Origin: Chlorogloeopsis sp. ULAP01
GTDB taxonomy: Bacteria > Cyanobacteriota > Cyanobacteriia > Cyanobacteriales > Nostocaceae
Direction of reading: 5' to 3'
NCBI RefSeq assembly: GCF_030381805.1
Contig: NZ_JAUDRH010000003.1
Span: 310,001 to 374,000, forward strand
Length of the DNA: 64,000 nucleotides
In this document: positions 26,709 through 36,252 of the stretch, one piece after another
How positions within the stretch are numbered: the first letter of the stretch is position 1
Layout: every line of letters begins with the position of its first letter
Position numbers and translations under genes: made by a program
The notes under the pieces: model-generated
Told to the model about the DNA's origin: nothing
Seen by the model: the letters and a program-made list of their open reading frames with translations, nothing else
Databases searched by the model: none

Positions 26709-27067
26709 AATAGTGGCTAAAGTTTAAGTACTTTTACCTTCAAATTCAACTTGTAGTTTTTCGGATTCTGTTGGCAAAATTACAGATTCACTTCACAGCT
26801 AATACCGACGAAAGTAGCATTATATTGAACTGAGGTTGTATAAACGCGATAAATTCTGACTAGACAATAGGGGCTAGAGGAAAGAGATGTTCATGCACTA
26901 GTTGTGTGATTTATCACATCATCGTCTGACTTGGAAGCAAGCTAAGGATTAAGATTTGTGTAATATCCAGAAAATCTGGATGTGGTGGCAGCTTGCATCA
27001 AAGAGCGACAATAGAATATAGGGGTTTTGTGAATAAAGCCCGACTTTAAATAAGGAGTTTGTCATCT
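26709..27067. other. Divergent intergenic region before putA
   Basis: About 360 bases between the secreted-protein gene and putA, probably holding both promoters. No strong -35/-10 pair with standard spacing and no gene-like sequence was found. TAAGGAG at 27051-27057 is the putA ribosome site. Confidence 0.45.
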
Positions 27068-30000
27068 GTGGTTTTACAAGTACAAACAAGCACCTACGAA
27101 GCAAGAACCCAAGAAATTGCTAGACAGTTGCTTGCTGCGACACAGGAAAACCGTAATTTCTTCTCGGCATTGCGCGATCAGATGCGCTGGGATGATAAAT
27201 TACTGGCTTGGGCAATGAGCAATCCTGGGTTGCGAGTGCAGCTATTTCGCTTTATTGATACTTTACCTGCTTTACGCAGTAAGCCAGAAATTGCCGCTCA
27301 TTTACAAGAATATTTAGGTGACGAATCGGTAGAATTACCCGCAGCTTTGAAGGGGATGCTAAACTTTGCTAACCCTGATTCTATGCCGGGGCAAGTCGCT
27401 GCTACCACCGTTGCCACAGCAGTTGAAACATTAGCTCATAAATATATTGCTGGAGAAAATATTAAACAGGCGCTAAAGACAATAGAACGACTGCGTAAGG
27501 AAAAAATGGCTTTCACTGTAGATTTATTAGGTGAAGCAGTAATTACCGAAGCAGAAGCTCAATCTTATTTAGAACGCTATGTAGATTTGATGCAACAATT
27601 ACAAGAAGCATCACAAAATTGGACAAATGTACCGCTAATCGATGAAGCAAACGGCGAAGCGCTCCCAAAAGTTCAGGTTTCTGTAAAATTAACGGCGTTT
27701 TATTCTCAATTCGATCCGTTGGATGCCCAAGGAAGTGAAGAAAGGGTAAGCTCGCGTATCCGCATCCTTCTGCGACGTGCTCAAGAATTAGGCGTTGCTG
27801 TTCACTTTGATATGGAGCAGTATGCCTATAAAGATATCACTTTCAGCATCCTGAAAAAACTCTTAATGGAAGAAGAGTTTCGCACACGTACAGATATCGG
27901 CATGACTATTCAGGCATATCTGCGCGACAGCGAACAAGATGCGCGAGAATTAATAAATTGGGCAAATCAGCGTGGTTATCCGATTACTATTCGCTTGGTA
28001 AAAGGCGCGTATTGGGATCAGGAAACCATCAAAGCAGCGCAAAAACATTGGCCACAGCCAGTTTACAATGACAAAGCAGCGACAGACGTAAATTTTGAGA
28101 AGATTACTCAATTATTGTTAGAGAATCATTCATATGTATACTCTGCCATTGGTAGCCATAATGTGCGATCGCAAGCCCATGCGATCGCGATCGCCCAAAC
28201 CCTAAAAGTTCCCAATCGTTGCTTTGAAATGCAAGTCCTCTACGGAATGGGCGATAAACTAGCTAAAGCCCTAGTAGATCGAGGTTATCGTGTTCGTGTT
28301 TACTGTCCCTATGGCGAACTCTTACCAGGGATGGCTTACCTGATTCGTCGCTTGTTAGAGAATACCGCGAATAGTTCCTTCTTGCGCCAAAATTTAGAAA
28401 ATCGTCCCATTGAAGAACTACTCGCACCTCCTACTATAGGACAAGGGGACAAGGAGACAAGGGGACAAGGGGATGGAAAAGTCTCCCCTTCTCCCACTTC
28501 TCCCATCTCCCACTCCTCCTCCTTCATTGGTGCGGCAGATACAGATTATGCTGAAGCGGAAGCGAAAAAGAAATCTCAACAAGCTTTCCAAAATGTTCGT
28601 CAGCAATTTGGTAGAACCTATCTCCCCCTACTAAATGGTAAGTACATCCAAACTCAAGAAATTATTGATTCTCTTAACCCCTCCAATTTCAGTGAAGTAA
28701 TTGGTAAAGTTGGACTTATCTCTGTTGAACAAGCAGAAGAAGCGATGCAAGCTGCCAAAGCCGCATTTCCGAGTTGGCGTAAAACACCCGTTAGCCAACG
28801 CGCTGGTATTTTGCGAAAAGCCGCCGATTTAATGGAACAACGCCGCGCCGAATTAAGTGCCTGGATCGTTTTAGAAGTCGGGAAACCAGTGCGGGAAGCA
28901 GATGCAGAAGTTTCTGAGGCGATAGATTTCTGCCGCTATTACGCCACTGAGATGGAAAGGCTCGACCAAGGTTATAATTACGACGTAGCTGGCGAGATAA
29001 ATCGTTATATCTACCAACCGCGTGGCATTGCTGTGGTAATTTCTCCTTGGAATTTTCCGCTAGCGATCGCAACAGGAATGACAGTTGCAGCTTTAGTTGC
29101 TGGTAATTGTACTCTACTCAAACCGGCGGAAACATCTTCAGTCATTGCAGCCAAACTCACAGAAATCTTAGTAGAAGCTGGAATTCCACAAGGTGTATTT
29201 CAATACGTTCCTGGTAAGGGTTCCCAAGTTGGTGCATATCTGGTGAGTCATCCTGATACTCATATGATTGTCTTTACTGGCTCCCAAGAGGTTGGTTGTA
29301 AAATTTACGCTGAAGCAGCAACTCTCAAACCTCTGCAACGGCACATGAAGCGAGTGATTGCCGAAATGGGCGGCAAGAATACGATTATAGTAGATGAAAG
29401 TGCCGACTTAGACCAAGCTGTCGTGGGTGTCGTGCAATCAGCTTTTGGTTACAGTGGGCAAAAATGTTCTGCTTGTTCGCGAGTAGTAGTTCTAGAACCG
29501 ATTTATGATACCTTTGTGCAACGGTTTGTAGAAGCGACAAAATCACTTAACATAGGAGCAGCAGAGTTACCTGGCACTACTGTGGGACCTGTGATTGATG
29601 CTAATGCTCGCGATCGCATCCGTGAGTATATACAAAAGGGCAAGGCAGAAGCAAAAGTAGTTTTAGAATTGCCAGCACCAGATCATGGGTATTTTATCGG
29701 CCCTGTCATCTTTAAAGATGTATCACCAAATGCTATTATTGCCCAACAAGAAATTTTTGGCCCTGTTGTGGCAGTAATTAAGGCAAAAAATTTCCAAGAA
29801 GCGCTCTCAATTGCCAATGATACTAATTATGCTTTAACAGGAGGGCTTTACTCTAGAACTCCTTCACACATCCAAAAAGCGCAGGAAGACTTTGAGGTTG
29901 GAAACTTGTACATTAACCGTACAATTACGGGCGCTATAGTTGCACGTCAACCTTTTGGTGGTTTCAAGCTTTCTGGAGTTGGTTCCAAAGCAGGAGGCCC

Positions 30001-30088
30001 CGACTACTTGCTACAATTTCTAGAACCGCGTACTGTAACGGAAAATATTCAACGACAAGGTTTTGCTCCGATTGAAGGGGCAGAATAA
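27068..30088 (+). CDS. putA: Bifunctional proline dehydrogenase / L-glutamate gamma-semialdehyde dehydrogenase (PutA)
   Basis: Enzyme of about 1006 residues that converts proline to glutamate in two steps. The FAD-dependent PRODH barrel fills about residues 80-440, with VSVKLTAFYSQFDPLD, AVHFDMEQY, TIRLVKGAYWD, and the C-terminal MYRRLLEN-type helix read as YLIRRLLEN. The aldehyde dehydrogenase fills about 525-1000, with VISPWNFPLAI, FTGSQEVGCK, the catalytic cysteine in SGQKCSACSR and EIFGPVVAVIK. The domain linker at about 455-490 is a low-complexity insert coded by repeat DNA. The start GTG at 27068 fits AAGGAG ten bases upstream; TTG 27059 is too close. There is no N-terminal DNA-binding domain, so it is not self-regulating as in enterobacteria. 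Confidence 0.95.
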   Translation: MVLQVQTSTYEARTQEIARQLLAATQENRNFFSALRDQMRWDDKLLAWAMSNPGLRVQLFRFIDTLPALRSKPEIAAHLQEYLGDESVELPAALKGMLNFANPDSMPGQVAATTVATAVETLAHKYIAGENIKQALKTIERLRKEKMAFTVDLLGEAVITEAEAQSYLERYVDLMQQLQEASQNWTNVPLIDEANGEALPKVQVSVKLTAFYSQFDPLDAQGSEERVSSRIRILLRRAQELGVAVHFDMEQYAYKDITFSILKKLLMEEEFRTRTDIGMTIQAYLRDSEQDARELINWANQRGYPITIRLVKGAYWDQETIKAAQKHWPQPVYNDKAATDVNFEKITQLLLENHSYVYSAIGSHNVRSQAHAIAIAQTLKVPNRCFEMQVLYGMGDKLAKALVDRGYRVRVYCPYGELLPGMAYLIRRLLENTANSSFLRQNLENRPIEELLAPPTIGQGDKETRGQGDGKVSPSPTSPISHSSSFIGAADTDYAEAEAKKKSQQAFQNVRQQFGRTYLPLLNGKYIQTQEIIDSLNPSNFSEVIGKVGLISVEQAEEAMQAAKAAFPSWRKTPVSQRAGILRKAADLMEQRRAELSAWIVLEVGKPVREADAEVSEAIDFCRYYATEMERLDQGYNYDVAGEINRYIYQPRGIAVVISPWNFPLAIATGMTVAALVAGNCTLLKPAETSSVIAAKLTEILVEAGIPQGVFQYVPGKGSQVGAYLVSHPDTHMIVFTGSQEVGCKIYAEAATLKPLQRHMKRVIAEMGGKNTIIVDESADLDQAVVGVVQSAFGYSGQKCSACSRVVVLEPIYDTFVQRFVEATKSLNIGAAELPGTTVGPVIDANARDRIREYIQKGKAEAKVVLELPAPDHGYFIGPVIFKDVSPNAIIAQQEIFGPVVAVIKAKNFQEALSIANDTNYALTGGLYSRTPSHIQKAQEDFEVGNLYINRTITGAIVARQPFGGFKLSGVGSKAGGPDYLLQFLEPRTVTENIQRQGFAPIEGAE
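28438..28525 (+). repeat. In-frame low-complexity repeat within putA
   Basis: Purine-rich GGACAAGGGGACAAGGAG units pass into their pyrimidine-rich complement CTCCCCTTCTCCCACTTC and CTCCCACTCCTCC. The block codes for glycine, glutamine, aspartate, then serine and proline. The same G-rich and C-rich repeat type occurs outside genes in this window (46137-46200). Confidence 0.8.
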
Positions 30089-30100
30089 TCTAGGTTTGAT

Positions 30101-30125
30101 AGGTGGGCAATGCCCACCTTATTTT
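30101..30125 (+). terminator. putA terminator
   Basis: AGGTGGGC and GCCCACCT form a perfect 8-base stem with an AAT loop, followed by TATTTTAT. It begins 13 bases after the putA stop codon. Confidence 0.9.
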
Positions 30126-30187
30126 ATAAATGAACTATCAAAATGCGAAAGATGTACTTAATATTAAAAAACTAACCACAAAGAGCA

Positions 30188-30307
30188 CATTAGACGCGGA
30201 GCGGCTACTTACCCTACGGGAAGCCGGGCAAAGCCCGTCTACAGAAGCCACTACTCTACGAGAAGCCGGACTACGTCCGTCTACGTGTCTACCCGTAAGG
30301 GTAGAAC
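30188..30307. repeat. Palindromic repeat block
   Basis: Made of TACCCTACGGGAAGCCGGGC, AAAGCCCGTCTAC, CTCTACGAGAAGCCGGAC, TACGTCCGTCTACG and ACCCGTAAGGGTA units, which pair with each other. It sits between putA and the acetyltransferase. Related cores occur near 10000 and 16320. Confidence 0.75.
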
Positions 30308-30370
30308 ACAAAGGAAGAAATTGGTACTCATTCAGTGCAAGTTTATAGAGAATTGGCATAAGAAATTTTG

Positions 30371-30811
30371 ATGAGTGATTTAATTATTAAATTGGCTGAT
30401 TATCAGGAAGATTTTCCGAAAAGTGAGGAAATTAGAAGGATAGTTTTTCAAGAGGGGCAAGGAGTAGATTCAGATTTGGATTTTGATGGTGATGATGAAA
30501 TTTCTGAGCAATTAATTGCTTATTTAAATGACGAAGTAGTAGGAACTGCTAGGATTAGATACTTGAATGCTCAGACTGCAAAGATAGAAAGATTAGCCGT
30601 TTTGCCAATAGCTAGAGGACAAGGTTTTGGCAAGAAAATTATGGAAAAAGCACTTTTAGTAATAGCTAGTAAAAATATTCCAGAAGTTGTAATTCATGCT
30701 CAAGAGTATGTAAAGGGTTTGCATCAACAACTAGGTTTTCAAGAAGAAGGAGAAGTATTTGAAGAAGCTGGAATTCGTCATGTGAAAATGAAGAAATATT
30801 TGAATTGTTAG
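30371..30811 (+). CDS. GNAT-family N-acetyltransferase
   Basis: Protein of 146 residues with the GNAT fold. The acetyl-CoA pyrophosphate loop is visible as VLPIARGQGFGKKIMEKAL (about 77-95), preceded by the KIERLAV strand. A late YVKGLHQQLGFQEEGEVFEEAG segment is like the ElaA/YjcF branch. The substrate amine is unknown. The ATG at 30371 is the start; the TTG immediately before is not needed. It stands alone and has an AT-rich leader after the repeat block. Confidence 0.87.
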   Translation: MSDLIIKLADYQEDFPKSEEIRRIVFQEGQGVDSDLDFDGDDEISEQLIAYLNDEVVGTARIRYLNAQTAKIERLAVLPIARGQGFGKKIMEKALLVIASKNIPEVVIHAQEYVKGLHQQLGFQEEGEVFEEAGIRHVKMKKYLNC

Positions 30812-31001
30812 TGGTTATTAAATAGAGTTGCGTCTTTCGCGATTAAATCTCTTGCACTCATGATTTTCTAACAAATCGACCATAGATTAACACCGATAAA
30901 CACAGATTTTATCGGTGTCATCTGTGTCCATCTGTAGTTGTAATTATAAATCGACTCCTTCAGGAAAAGCAGTGTGCGATCGCCTCTCTAAAAGCCGCGC
31001 A

Positions 31002-33260
31002 TCAATTGGTGTGCGCAGATGTTAACATCCCTGTCTCCTCACTTTCTTGATGAAGTTGATTGGGCAAAAATATTGTAAACCTACTCCCCTTTCCCAAAGT
31101 TGACTCTACTGTCACATCGCCACCGTGCAAACGGGCTAATTTACGCGTCAAAGCTAAACCCAATCCTGTGCCTTCGTACTGACGGCTAAGTCTGCTATCA
31201 AGCTGTTTAAACGGTTCAAACAGAAACTTGAAATGGCTAGGAGCAATACCTATGCCTGTATCTGATACGGTAAAAGTTATACCTAAAGATATTTTTCTAA
31301 CTTCTAAAGATACTCTACCCGCAGGAGTAAATTTAATTGCATTTGTAAATAGATTGAGCAGCATTTGCTTGATGCGTCGTTCATCGGCAATGCAAATATC
31401 TGCTTGTTTATCAATTTCAGTTATTAGTTGCAATCCCTTTTTTTCAGCGCGATCGCGTACAGTAGACACAACATGAGCACACAATTCTTGTACTGGCAAC
31501 TCAGATAGTAACAGTTCTTCTTTGCCAGCTTCCACTTTTGACAAATCGAGAATATCGTTAATCAGTGCTAGTAAGTGTTCGCCACTACTGTAAATACAAT
31601 TAATGTACTCTTTCTGCTTGTCGTTAAGACAACCAGCCATTTCTTGTTGCAGCAGCTGAGACAAACCCATAATTGCATTCAGAGGTGTTCGCAACTCATG
31701 ACTCATAGTTGCCAAAAATTCACTTTTTGCTCGACTTCCAGCTTCTGCTGCTTCTTTACTTTCACATAGTTTTAACTCTGTTTGTTTGCGCTCGGTAATA
31801 TCCTCAATCATGGTGAGAAAATATTGAGGTTCGCCATTTGGACTGGAAATTAAAGAAACACTCAACTGAGTCCAAACTAATCTACCATCTTGATGCACAA
31901 AGCGCCTCTCCATTTCCAGGCGATCGCGAATTCCCAACATTAGTTGTTGATAAAGTTCTAAATCTCCCTCTTGCTTGACAATATAATCTGCAAAGCTACT
32001 ACCGCATAATTTTTCCCGACTGTAGCCCAGTATTTTACACAGCGCTGGATTGGTATCTACAATCTGTGCTTTCATATCTACCAATCCGATACCGACAGAC
32101 GAACACTCAAAAATTGCCCGAAATTGTGCCTCACTATATCGTAGTGTTTCTTGTGCTGTATTGCGTTCGCTCGCTTCTATTGCTAATCCAATAAAATCTG
32201 CAATTGTGCCAGCGAAGTTCTCTTCCTCCAATGTCCATTGGCGAATATAACCGATGTGTTCGTGACACACCGCCCCTACTAAAACACCTCCCAACCAAAT
32301 AGGTGCAACCAACAAAGATGCAATGCCAAATACAAAAAGATAAGGCTCAGATAGTTCTTGGGTTCTGTTGTCATCAAAGGCATCGTGTGCAGCAATACTA
32401 CGTTCTTGCTCTAAAGCCTGAAAAAACACAGGAAAATTGGCTTTCCAAAACGTCATGCCAGAGCTATGACAGTGTGTTGTAGCATCGTACAAATCGACAC
32501 ATTCTATTTTTGAGCGCTCTGAATTATATAACCATACACTGACTCGTTTAACCTCTACAGTTTGGGCTGTGGCTTCTGTTATTTCCCTCAATGCTATGTG
32601 TAGATTACCTTGCTGCAATGTCTTGCTTTTGGCTATCTGTACTAGAATTTGGTTCTGTTTTCGTAGAAAATTTTCCCTTCTTTGCAAAATCTCTTCTTTT
32701 TGCTTGCGTTCTGTAATATCTCTAATTGCTAATACCTGTATGTTTTGCCCTTGGTAAGGAATGATTTTGCTTTGCATTTCCACCGCAACAGTAGAACCGT
32801 CTTTTTTAACTACAATTACTTGATACGGTTTTTCGTACCCGAAAAGAATATGTTTTCTGATTAACTGTGGTGATGTTGCTGTTAGCAAATCAAAGCTTTT
32901 TTTACTAGTAAGCTTTGTAATTTCATCACCAGTCATTTTTGTAACTATTAGATTGGCGTCTAAAATAATTCCATTGTCGTCTATAATCAAGCATTCAACA
33001 GTTGTCTGTGATAGACAATGAAATCGAGATTCAATATTTTTTGAGGCAGACAATGCAAGTCCTTTCAAACTAAGCTCATCTATTGACTGAAGTTTTGTGG
33101 GCATAGAGAATCGAGAGTTGCCCATTACCCCTTGCCCTAAATCAACGGGCGGCGATTCCTCCCAACCTTTAAAGGGTTGAACTTCTTCGCCGATGTTCAT
33201 AATTTCTTGGCTTTCAGCCACTGCTTTCGCAGTTTGCTCGCTTTCCTTACACTCCACCAT
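31002..33260 (-). CDS. Soluble sensor histidine kinase, PAS-GAF-PAS-HisKA-HATPase
   Basis: Protein of 752 residues without membrane helices. A first PAS domain lies at about 80-190, a GAF domain at about 205-365, and a second PAS with PAC at about 370-495. The HisKA dimerisation domain has its phospho-accepting histidine in MSHELRTPLNA near residue 519. The HATPase has NLFTNAIKFTPAG, DTGIGIA and GTGLGLAL motifs (about 630-740). All motifs look intact. No receiver domain is attached and none is encoded next to it, so the partner is unknown. The GAF is not an obvious bilin-binding type, since the expected cysteine-histidine motif is not seen. The start is the ATG at 33260, with 80 low-conservation residues before the first PAS. 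Confidence 0.9.
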   Translation of the reverse strand: MVECKESEQTAKAVAESQEIMNIGEEVQPFKGWEESPPVDLGQGVMGNSRFSMPTKLQSIDELSLKGLALSASKNIESRFHCLSQTTVECLIIDDNGIILDANLIVTKMTGDEITKLTSKKSFDLLTATSPQLIRKHILFGYEKPYQVIVVKKDGSTVAVEMQSKIIPYQGQNIQVLAIRDITERKQKEEILQRRENFLRKQNQILVQIAKSKTLQQGNLHIALREITEATAQTVEVKRVSVWLYNSERSKIECVDLYDATTHCHSSGMTFWKANFPVFFQALEQERSIAAHDAFDDNRTQELSEPYLFVFGIASLLVAPIWLGGVLVGAVCHEHIGYIRQWTLEEENFAGTIADFIGLAIEASERNTAQETLRYSEAQFRAIFECSSVGIGLVDMKAQIVDTNPALCKILGYSREKLCGSSFADYIVKQEGDLELYQQLMLGIRDRLEMERRFVHQDGRLVWTQLSVSLISSPNGEPQYFLTMIEDITERKQTELKLCESKEAAEAGSRAKSEFLATMSHELRTPLNAIMGLSQLLQQEMAGCLNDKQKEYINCIYSSGEHLLALINDILDLSKVEAGKEELLLSELPVQELCAHVVSTVRDRAEKKGLQLITEIDKQADICIADERRIKQMLLNLFTNAIKFTPAGRVSLEVRKISLGITFTVSDTGIGIAPSHFKFLFEPFKQLDSRLSRQYEGTGLGLALTRKLARLHGGDVTVESTLGKGSRFTIFLPNQLHQESEETGMLTSAHTN

Positions 33261-33727
33261 TTTTGGTAAGTCTGTTAACCTTAATTTTCAGTAAAAAGAC
33301 TGACAATAAAGTAATTTATACACGAAATCGAAGAATTTATTTCAACTTTATAAACACTTATCAGAGTATAAAAACACTCATAATCATATATGCTCCAGTA
33401 CCCCATAACATAACATTGTTGATGATTGAGCTATGCCATAAAGCCTGTAATTACAGAAAAGCCTGCTTTTGATAAACTTCACACTCTGCGGATAGCTGCT
33501 CTATAAATGTCTACGTATAGCCGTACCTTTGAGGATGTGACGGCTACCGCGAAATGAACCGTATTACCCATGACAGGCAGCCTCAAATAAAAAATCACCT
33601 TTGTGCGTAAGTCTTAATTTCCTATCCTAATCCTGTGGTAAAACTCTCCTCTCACCTACAGGCAGATACCCAAGCAACTTGAATTTGCAACAATAAAAAT
33701 AGTTGCAACTGTTGTGGAGATGGAGTA
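33261..33727. other. Divergent intergenic region
   Basis: About 470 bases between the histidine kinase and the cobalamin-type binding protein. It has no gene. A short GCCGTAC/GTGACGGC palindrome lies at about 33520-33545. No B12-box or cobalamin riboswitch core could be seen. Confidence 0.45.
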
Positions 33728-34657
33728 ATGACCGATGGTAACTTGAGAATTGTCTCCCTAATTCCCAGTGGAACAGAAATTTTAGCTGTACTAGGATTGA
33801 CTGATGCTATTGTTGGGCGATCGCATGAGTGCGACTATCCTCCAGAAATTCAAGATCGTCCAATTTGTACCCAACCCAGGCTAAATACGGAGGCATCTAG
33901 CAGCAAAATTCATGATGAAGTTAGCAATCTGCTTCAAAATGCTCTAAGTATCTACGAAATTAAAACAGACGTCTTAGAAAAATTACAGCCTACTCATATC
34001 GTCACTCAAGATCAGTGTGAAGTTTGTGCTGTTAGTGTTTTGGATGTAGAAAAAGCTGTAGCTTCACTCACTCACACCGCACCCGAAATTATTTCTTTAA
34101 AACCAAATCTTCTTAATGAGGTTTGGGCTGATATTGAAAGAGTAGCTAATGTATTCCAAGTAGACTCCATAAAAGTGCTAGAAAACTTGGAAGCTCGTGT
34201 GAAAATTGTCGCTCAGAAAACCCAAGGGCTTTCCCAATCAGAAAAGCTACCGACTGTCGCTTGTATTGAATGGATTGATCCTTTGATGGCAGCCGCCAAC
34301 TGGATTCCTGAATTAGTTACTTTGGGAGGAGGAAAACCATTATTTAGCATAACAGGTCAGCCTTCTCCACAATTAACATGGGAAAATCTGATCACTGGTA
34401 ATCCAGATATTATCGTATTCATGCCCTGTGGCTTTGATTTAGATCGCACTCGCCAAGAAGCTGAGTTGTTAACTAAAAATCCAGAATGGCAAAAACTCCG
34501 CGCCAACCAAACTGGTAGAGTCTACATTACTGATGGCAATTCCTACTTCAACCGCCCAGGGCCGCGGCTGGTAGAATCTTTAGAGATGTTAGCAGAAATT
34601 TTGCACCCAGAAATTTTTCAATATGGTTACAAGGGAGAAACCTGGGAACTACTCTAA
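33728..34657 (+). CDS. Cobalamin-type (BtuF-like) substrate-binding protein without signal peptide
   Basis: Protein of 309 residues with the Peripla_BP_2/TroA fold used by BtuF and other metal-complex receptors. Visible segments are RIVSLIPSGTEILAVLGL, VGRSHECDYPPEIQDRP, THIVTQDQCEVC (two cysteines), CIEWIDPLMAAANWIPELV, TLGGG and DRTRQEAELL. The protein begins directly with the fold and has no signal peptide, so it would be cytosolic as read. Family members of this length without a signal are widespread in bacteria and annotated as cobalamin-binding. Transport partners are absent here. A GGAG lies six bases before the ATG. Confidence 0.85.
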   Translation: MTDGNLRIVSLIPSGTEILAVLGLTDAIVGRSHECDYPPEIQDRPICTQPRLNTEASSSKIHDEVSNLLQNALSIYEIKTDVLEKLQPTHIVTQDQCEVCAVSVLDVEKAVASLTHTAPEIISLKPNLLNEVWADIERVANVFQVDSIKVLENLEARVKIVAQKTQGLSQSEKLPTVACIEWIDPLMAAANWIPELVTLGGGKPLFSITGQPSPQLTWENLITGNPDIIVFMPCGFDLDRTRQEAELLTKNPEWQKLRANQTGRVYITDGNSYFNRPGPRLVESLEMLAEILHPEIFQYGYKGETWELL

Positions 34658-34670
34658 AAAAGCATCTTGG

Positions 34671-34800
34671 TTACTTTTTAGCTCTGGTTTGTATCCATTC
34701 TATTAAAGGTCATAAGGTTCCTGGTAGTGCTGCCTCACTCACTCTCACCGTGTGTTGCTTGCCATTGTCTTCCACCATTAAAGTATACAGAAAGCGAGCA
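34671..34800 (-). pseudogene. 3' remnant of an emfourin-like (protealysin inhibitor) gene
   Basis: Reading the minus strand from 34800 gives RFLYTLMVEDNGKQHTVRVS, EAALPGTL, a stop, then PLIEWIQTRAKK and TAA at 34671-34673. Cyanobacterial emfourin-like proteins end in VEDxGKQHTVxVSEAxLPxxLRPLIEW, so the internal stop replaces an arginine codon (TGA for CGA). The N-terminal half cannot be found. The call is from recognised wording. Confidence 0.6.
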
Positions 34801-35985
34801 ACACAACATTCTATCTATACAGATAATCGTCAACAGTTACTAATAACCAAGACTATAATCTCTTGTTTGGAGAGCGCTATTATAGCGAGATTTTTGGTCT
34901 ATGTAGAGTTACACCCAATTCTCAATTGTGGTCTAATTTTTCTAACCTATTGGACTTTCTCTTTTGGATTAAATTAAGTGGTGATAGTGATTTTTACTCT
35001 TTTCTTTAATATATATAATGTCTGTGTATAATAATTCCTACCAAAAAATCTTTATATTAATTTTTTACTTTTTTATAACTATAAAATTTATAATATAACT
35101 TATATATACTTCAAATCGATTGAATAATTTTAGATTTGTTCCATAAAGAAATTTGGAGGTTTGTACCCTACTCGCAGCTATTGATAAGTATCAAATAGGC
35201 AAACTACTGAACATTGAAAACGTGAATTAATATAACAATCAAAGTTCTGAGTTACTTAATGTTCAGTGATTATAGCTATCTAAACTAATATTAGAGCTTA
35301 AATACCCATAACATTAAGCTTCTGACAGAGTTATTCCTGGATCATAAGATTAAATCCTCGCAAAACAGAGGAAATTTGCATAATAAAGCCTCTATCTTAG
35401 TTAAAACCCGTTTTGCTCCAGATTTACATGAATTTGCTTAAATAAAGTCAATATTATCTCATTTGAGAGATATGAATCTGCTGAAGCTAAGAATTAAATA
35501 GCAAATCTTCTACTTCCATGTAACTATTTTAGGCGTTTGTGCAATCGCTCTTTTCGAGGTTGCAAAAATTAAAGCATAAATTGATGGACTAAAGGCATAT
35601 GATTTATTTAACATAGTTGTAGACCTCACTAGTTATGTGTGGTTGTGTGTTGTAGAACATAATTGAAATCTAGTCAGGGGGCTATCTCCTTGACTTTTTC
35701 TTTGTTTTCAGGATCCTAGCGACAGTACTTTACAACTTACGAAACGTTTATTTAGACGATTCCCTTTCTCAATAATTTTCTCCATTCAAAGAATTTTAAT
35801 TATTAGTTGTTGTATTTAGTTTGTAATATTTCAGATTACTTTCAGATAAAAGTTGCATTAATTCCGTAAATATACTTACAAAAAATCTTTAGCTTCAGCA
35901 AGTCCTAGTCAATATATTAGGTATAGAAGATTTTGTAATTGGATAGATACTTGTTAAAACTGCCTGCTATTACCCATCAAGTAAG
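34801..35985. other. AT-rich gene-poor region
   Basis: About 1.2 kb with no supported gene. Only short frames rich in leucine, isoleucine and tyrosine occur. A terminator-like hairpin lies at 35672-35705. A small RNA ending there is possible. Confidence 0.5.
35672..35705 (+). terminator. Orphan terminator-like hairpin
   Basis: GTCAGGGGG and CTCCTTGAC pair with two G-T/mismatch positions around CTAT, followed by TTTTTCTTTG. No gene precedes it on the plus strand within 700 bases, so it might end a non-coding RNA. The sequence itself does not define a start. Confidence 0.45.
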
Positions 35986-36252
35986 TTACTCTTTTACTTC
36001 AGGTTCTGGTAAAGAAACAGAAGCAGTGGATTGAGGTGATAAGTTTAATTGCTGGTGTTCTAGTTGCGCTTCTATGCTTGCATCAGTAATATCACCGAAA
36101 TAAGCGCCAAAAAGCTTATCGTAGTTGGATGCAACAGCTAAAAAAGCACCACCTAATATATAAATAGGTAAGGGTAGCTTCAATTCTTCTATCCAATCAA
36201 ACAGTTGCGCTAAAGCAAACAACACTAAAAAGCAAGCCAGCCAAACTCTCAT
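35986..36252 (-). CDS. Small membrane protein of unknown function
   Basis: Protein of 88 residues. It has a hydrophobic N-terminal helix (residues 3-18, WLACFLVLFALAQLF) and a second helix (LPIYILGGAFLAVASNY, about 28-46), with an acidic, glutamine-rich cytosolic tail. The pattern fits small cyanobacterial proteins of unknown role, some annotated near photosynthesis genes; I cannot name it. The ATG at 36252 is the start. Codon use is like the neighbours. It is isolated between two long gaps. Confidence 0.7.
   Translation of the reverse strand: MRVWLACFLVLFALAQLFDWIEELKLPLPIYILGGAFLAVASNYDKLFGAYFGDITDASIEAQLEHQQLNLSPQSTASVSLPEPEVKE

Noticed and set aside
33481..33727. Possible cobalamin riboswitch before the cobalamin-type binding protein
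   Set aside because: The B12-box and the conserved core helices could not be found; GGCAGCCTC at 33575 alone is not enough.
34750..34977. 75-codon plus-strand frame
   Set aside because: Overlaps the emfourin-like remnant on the other strand and shows no domain of its own.
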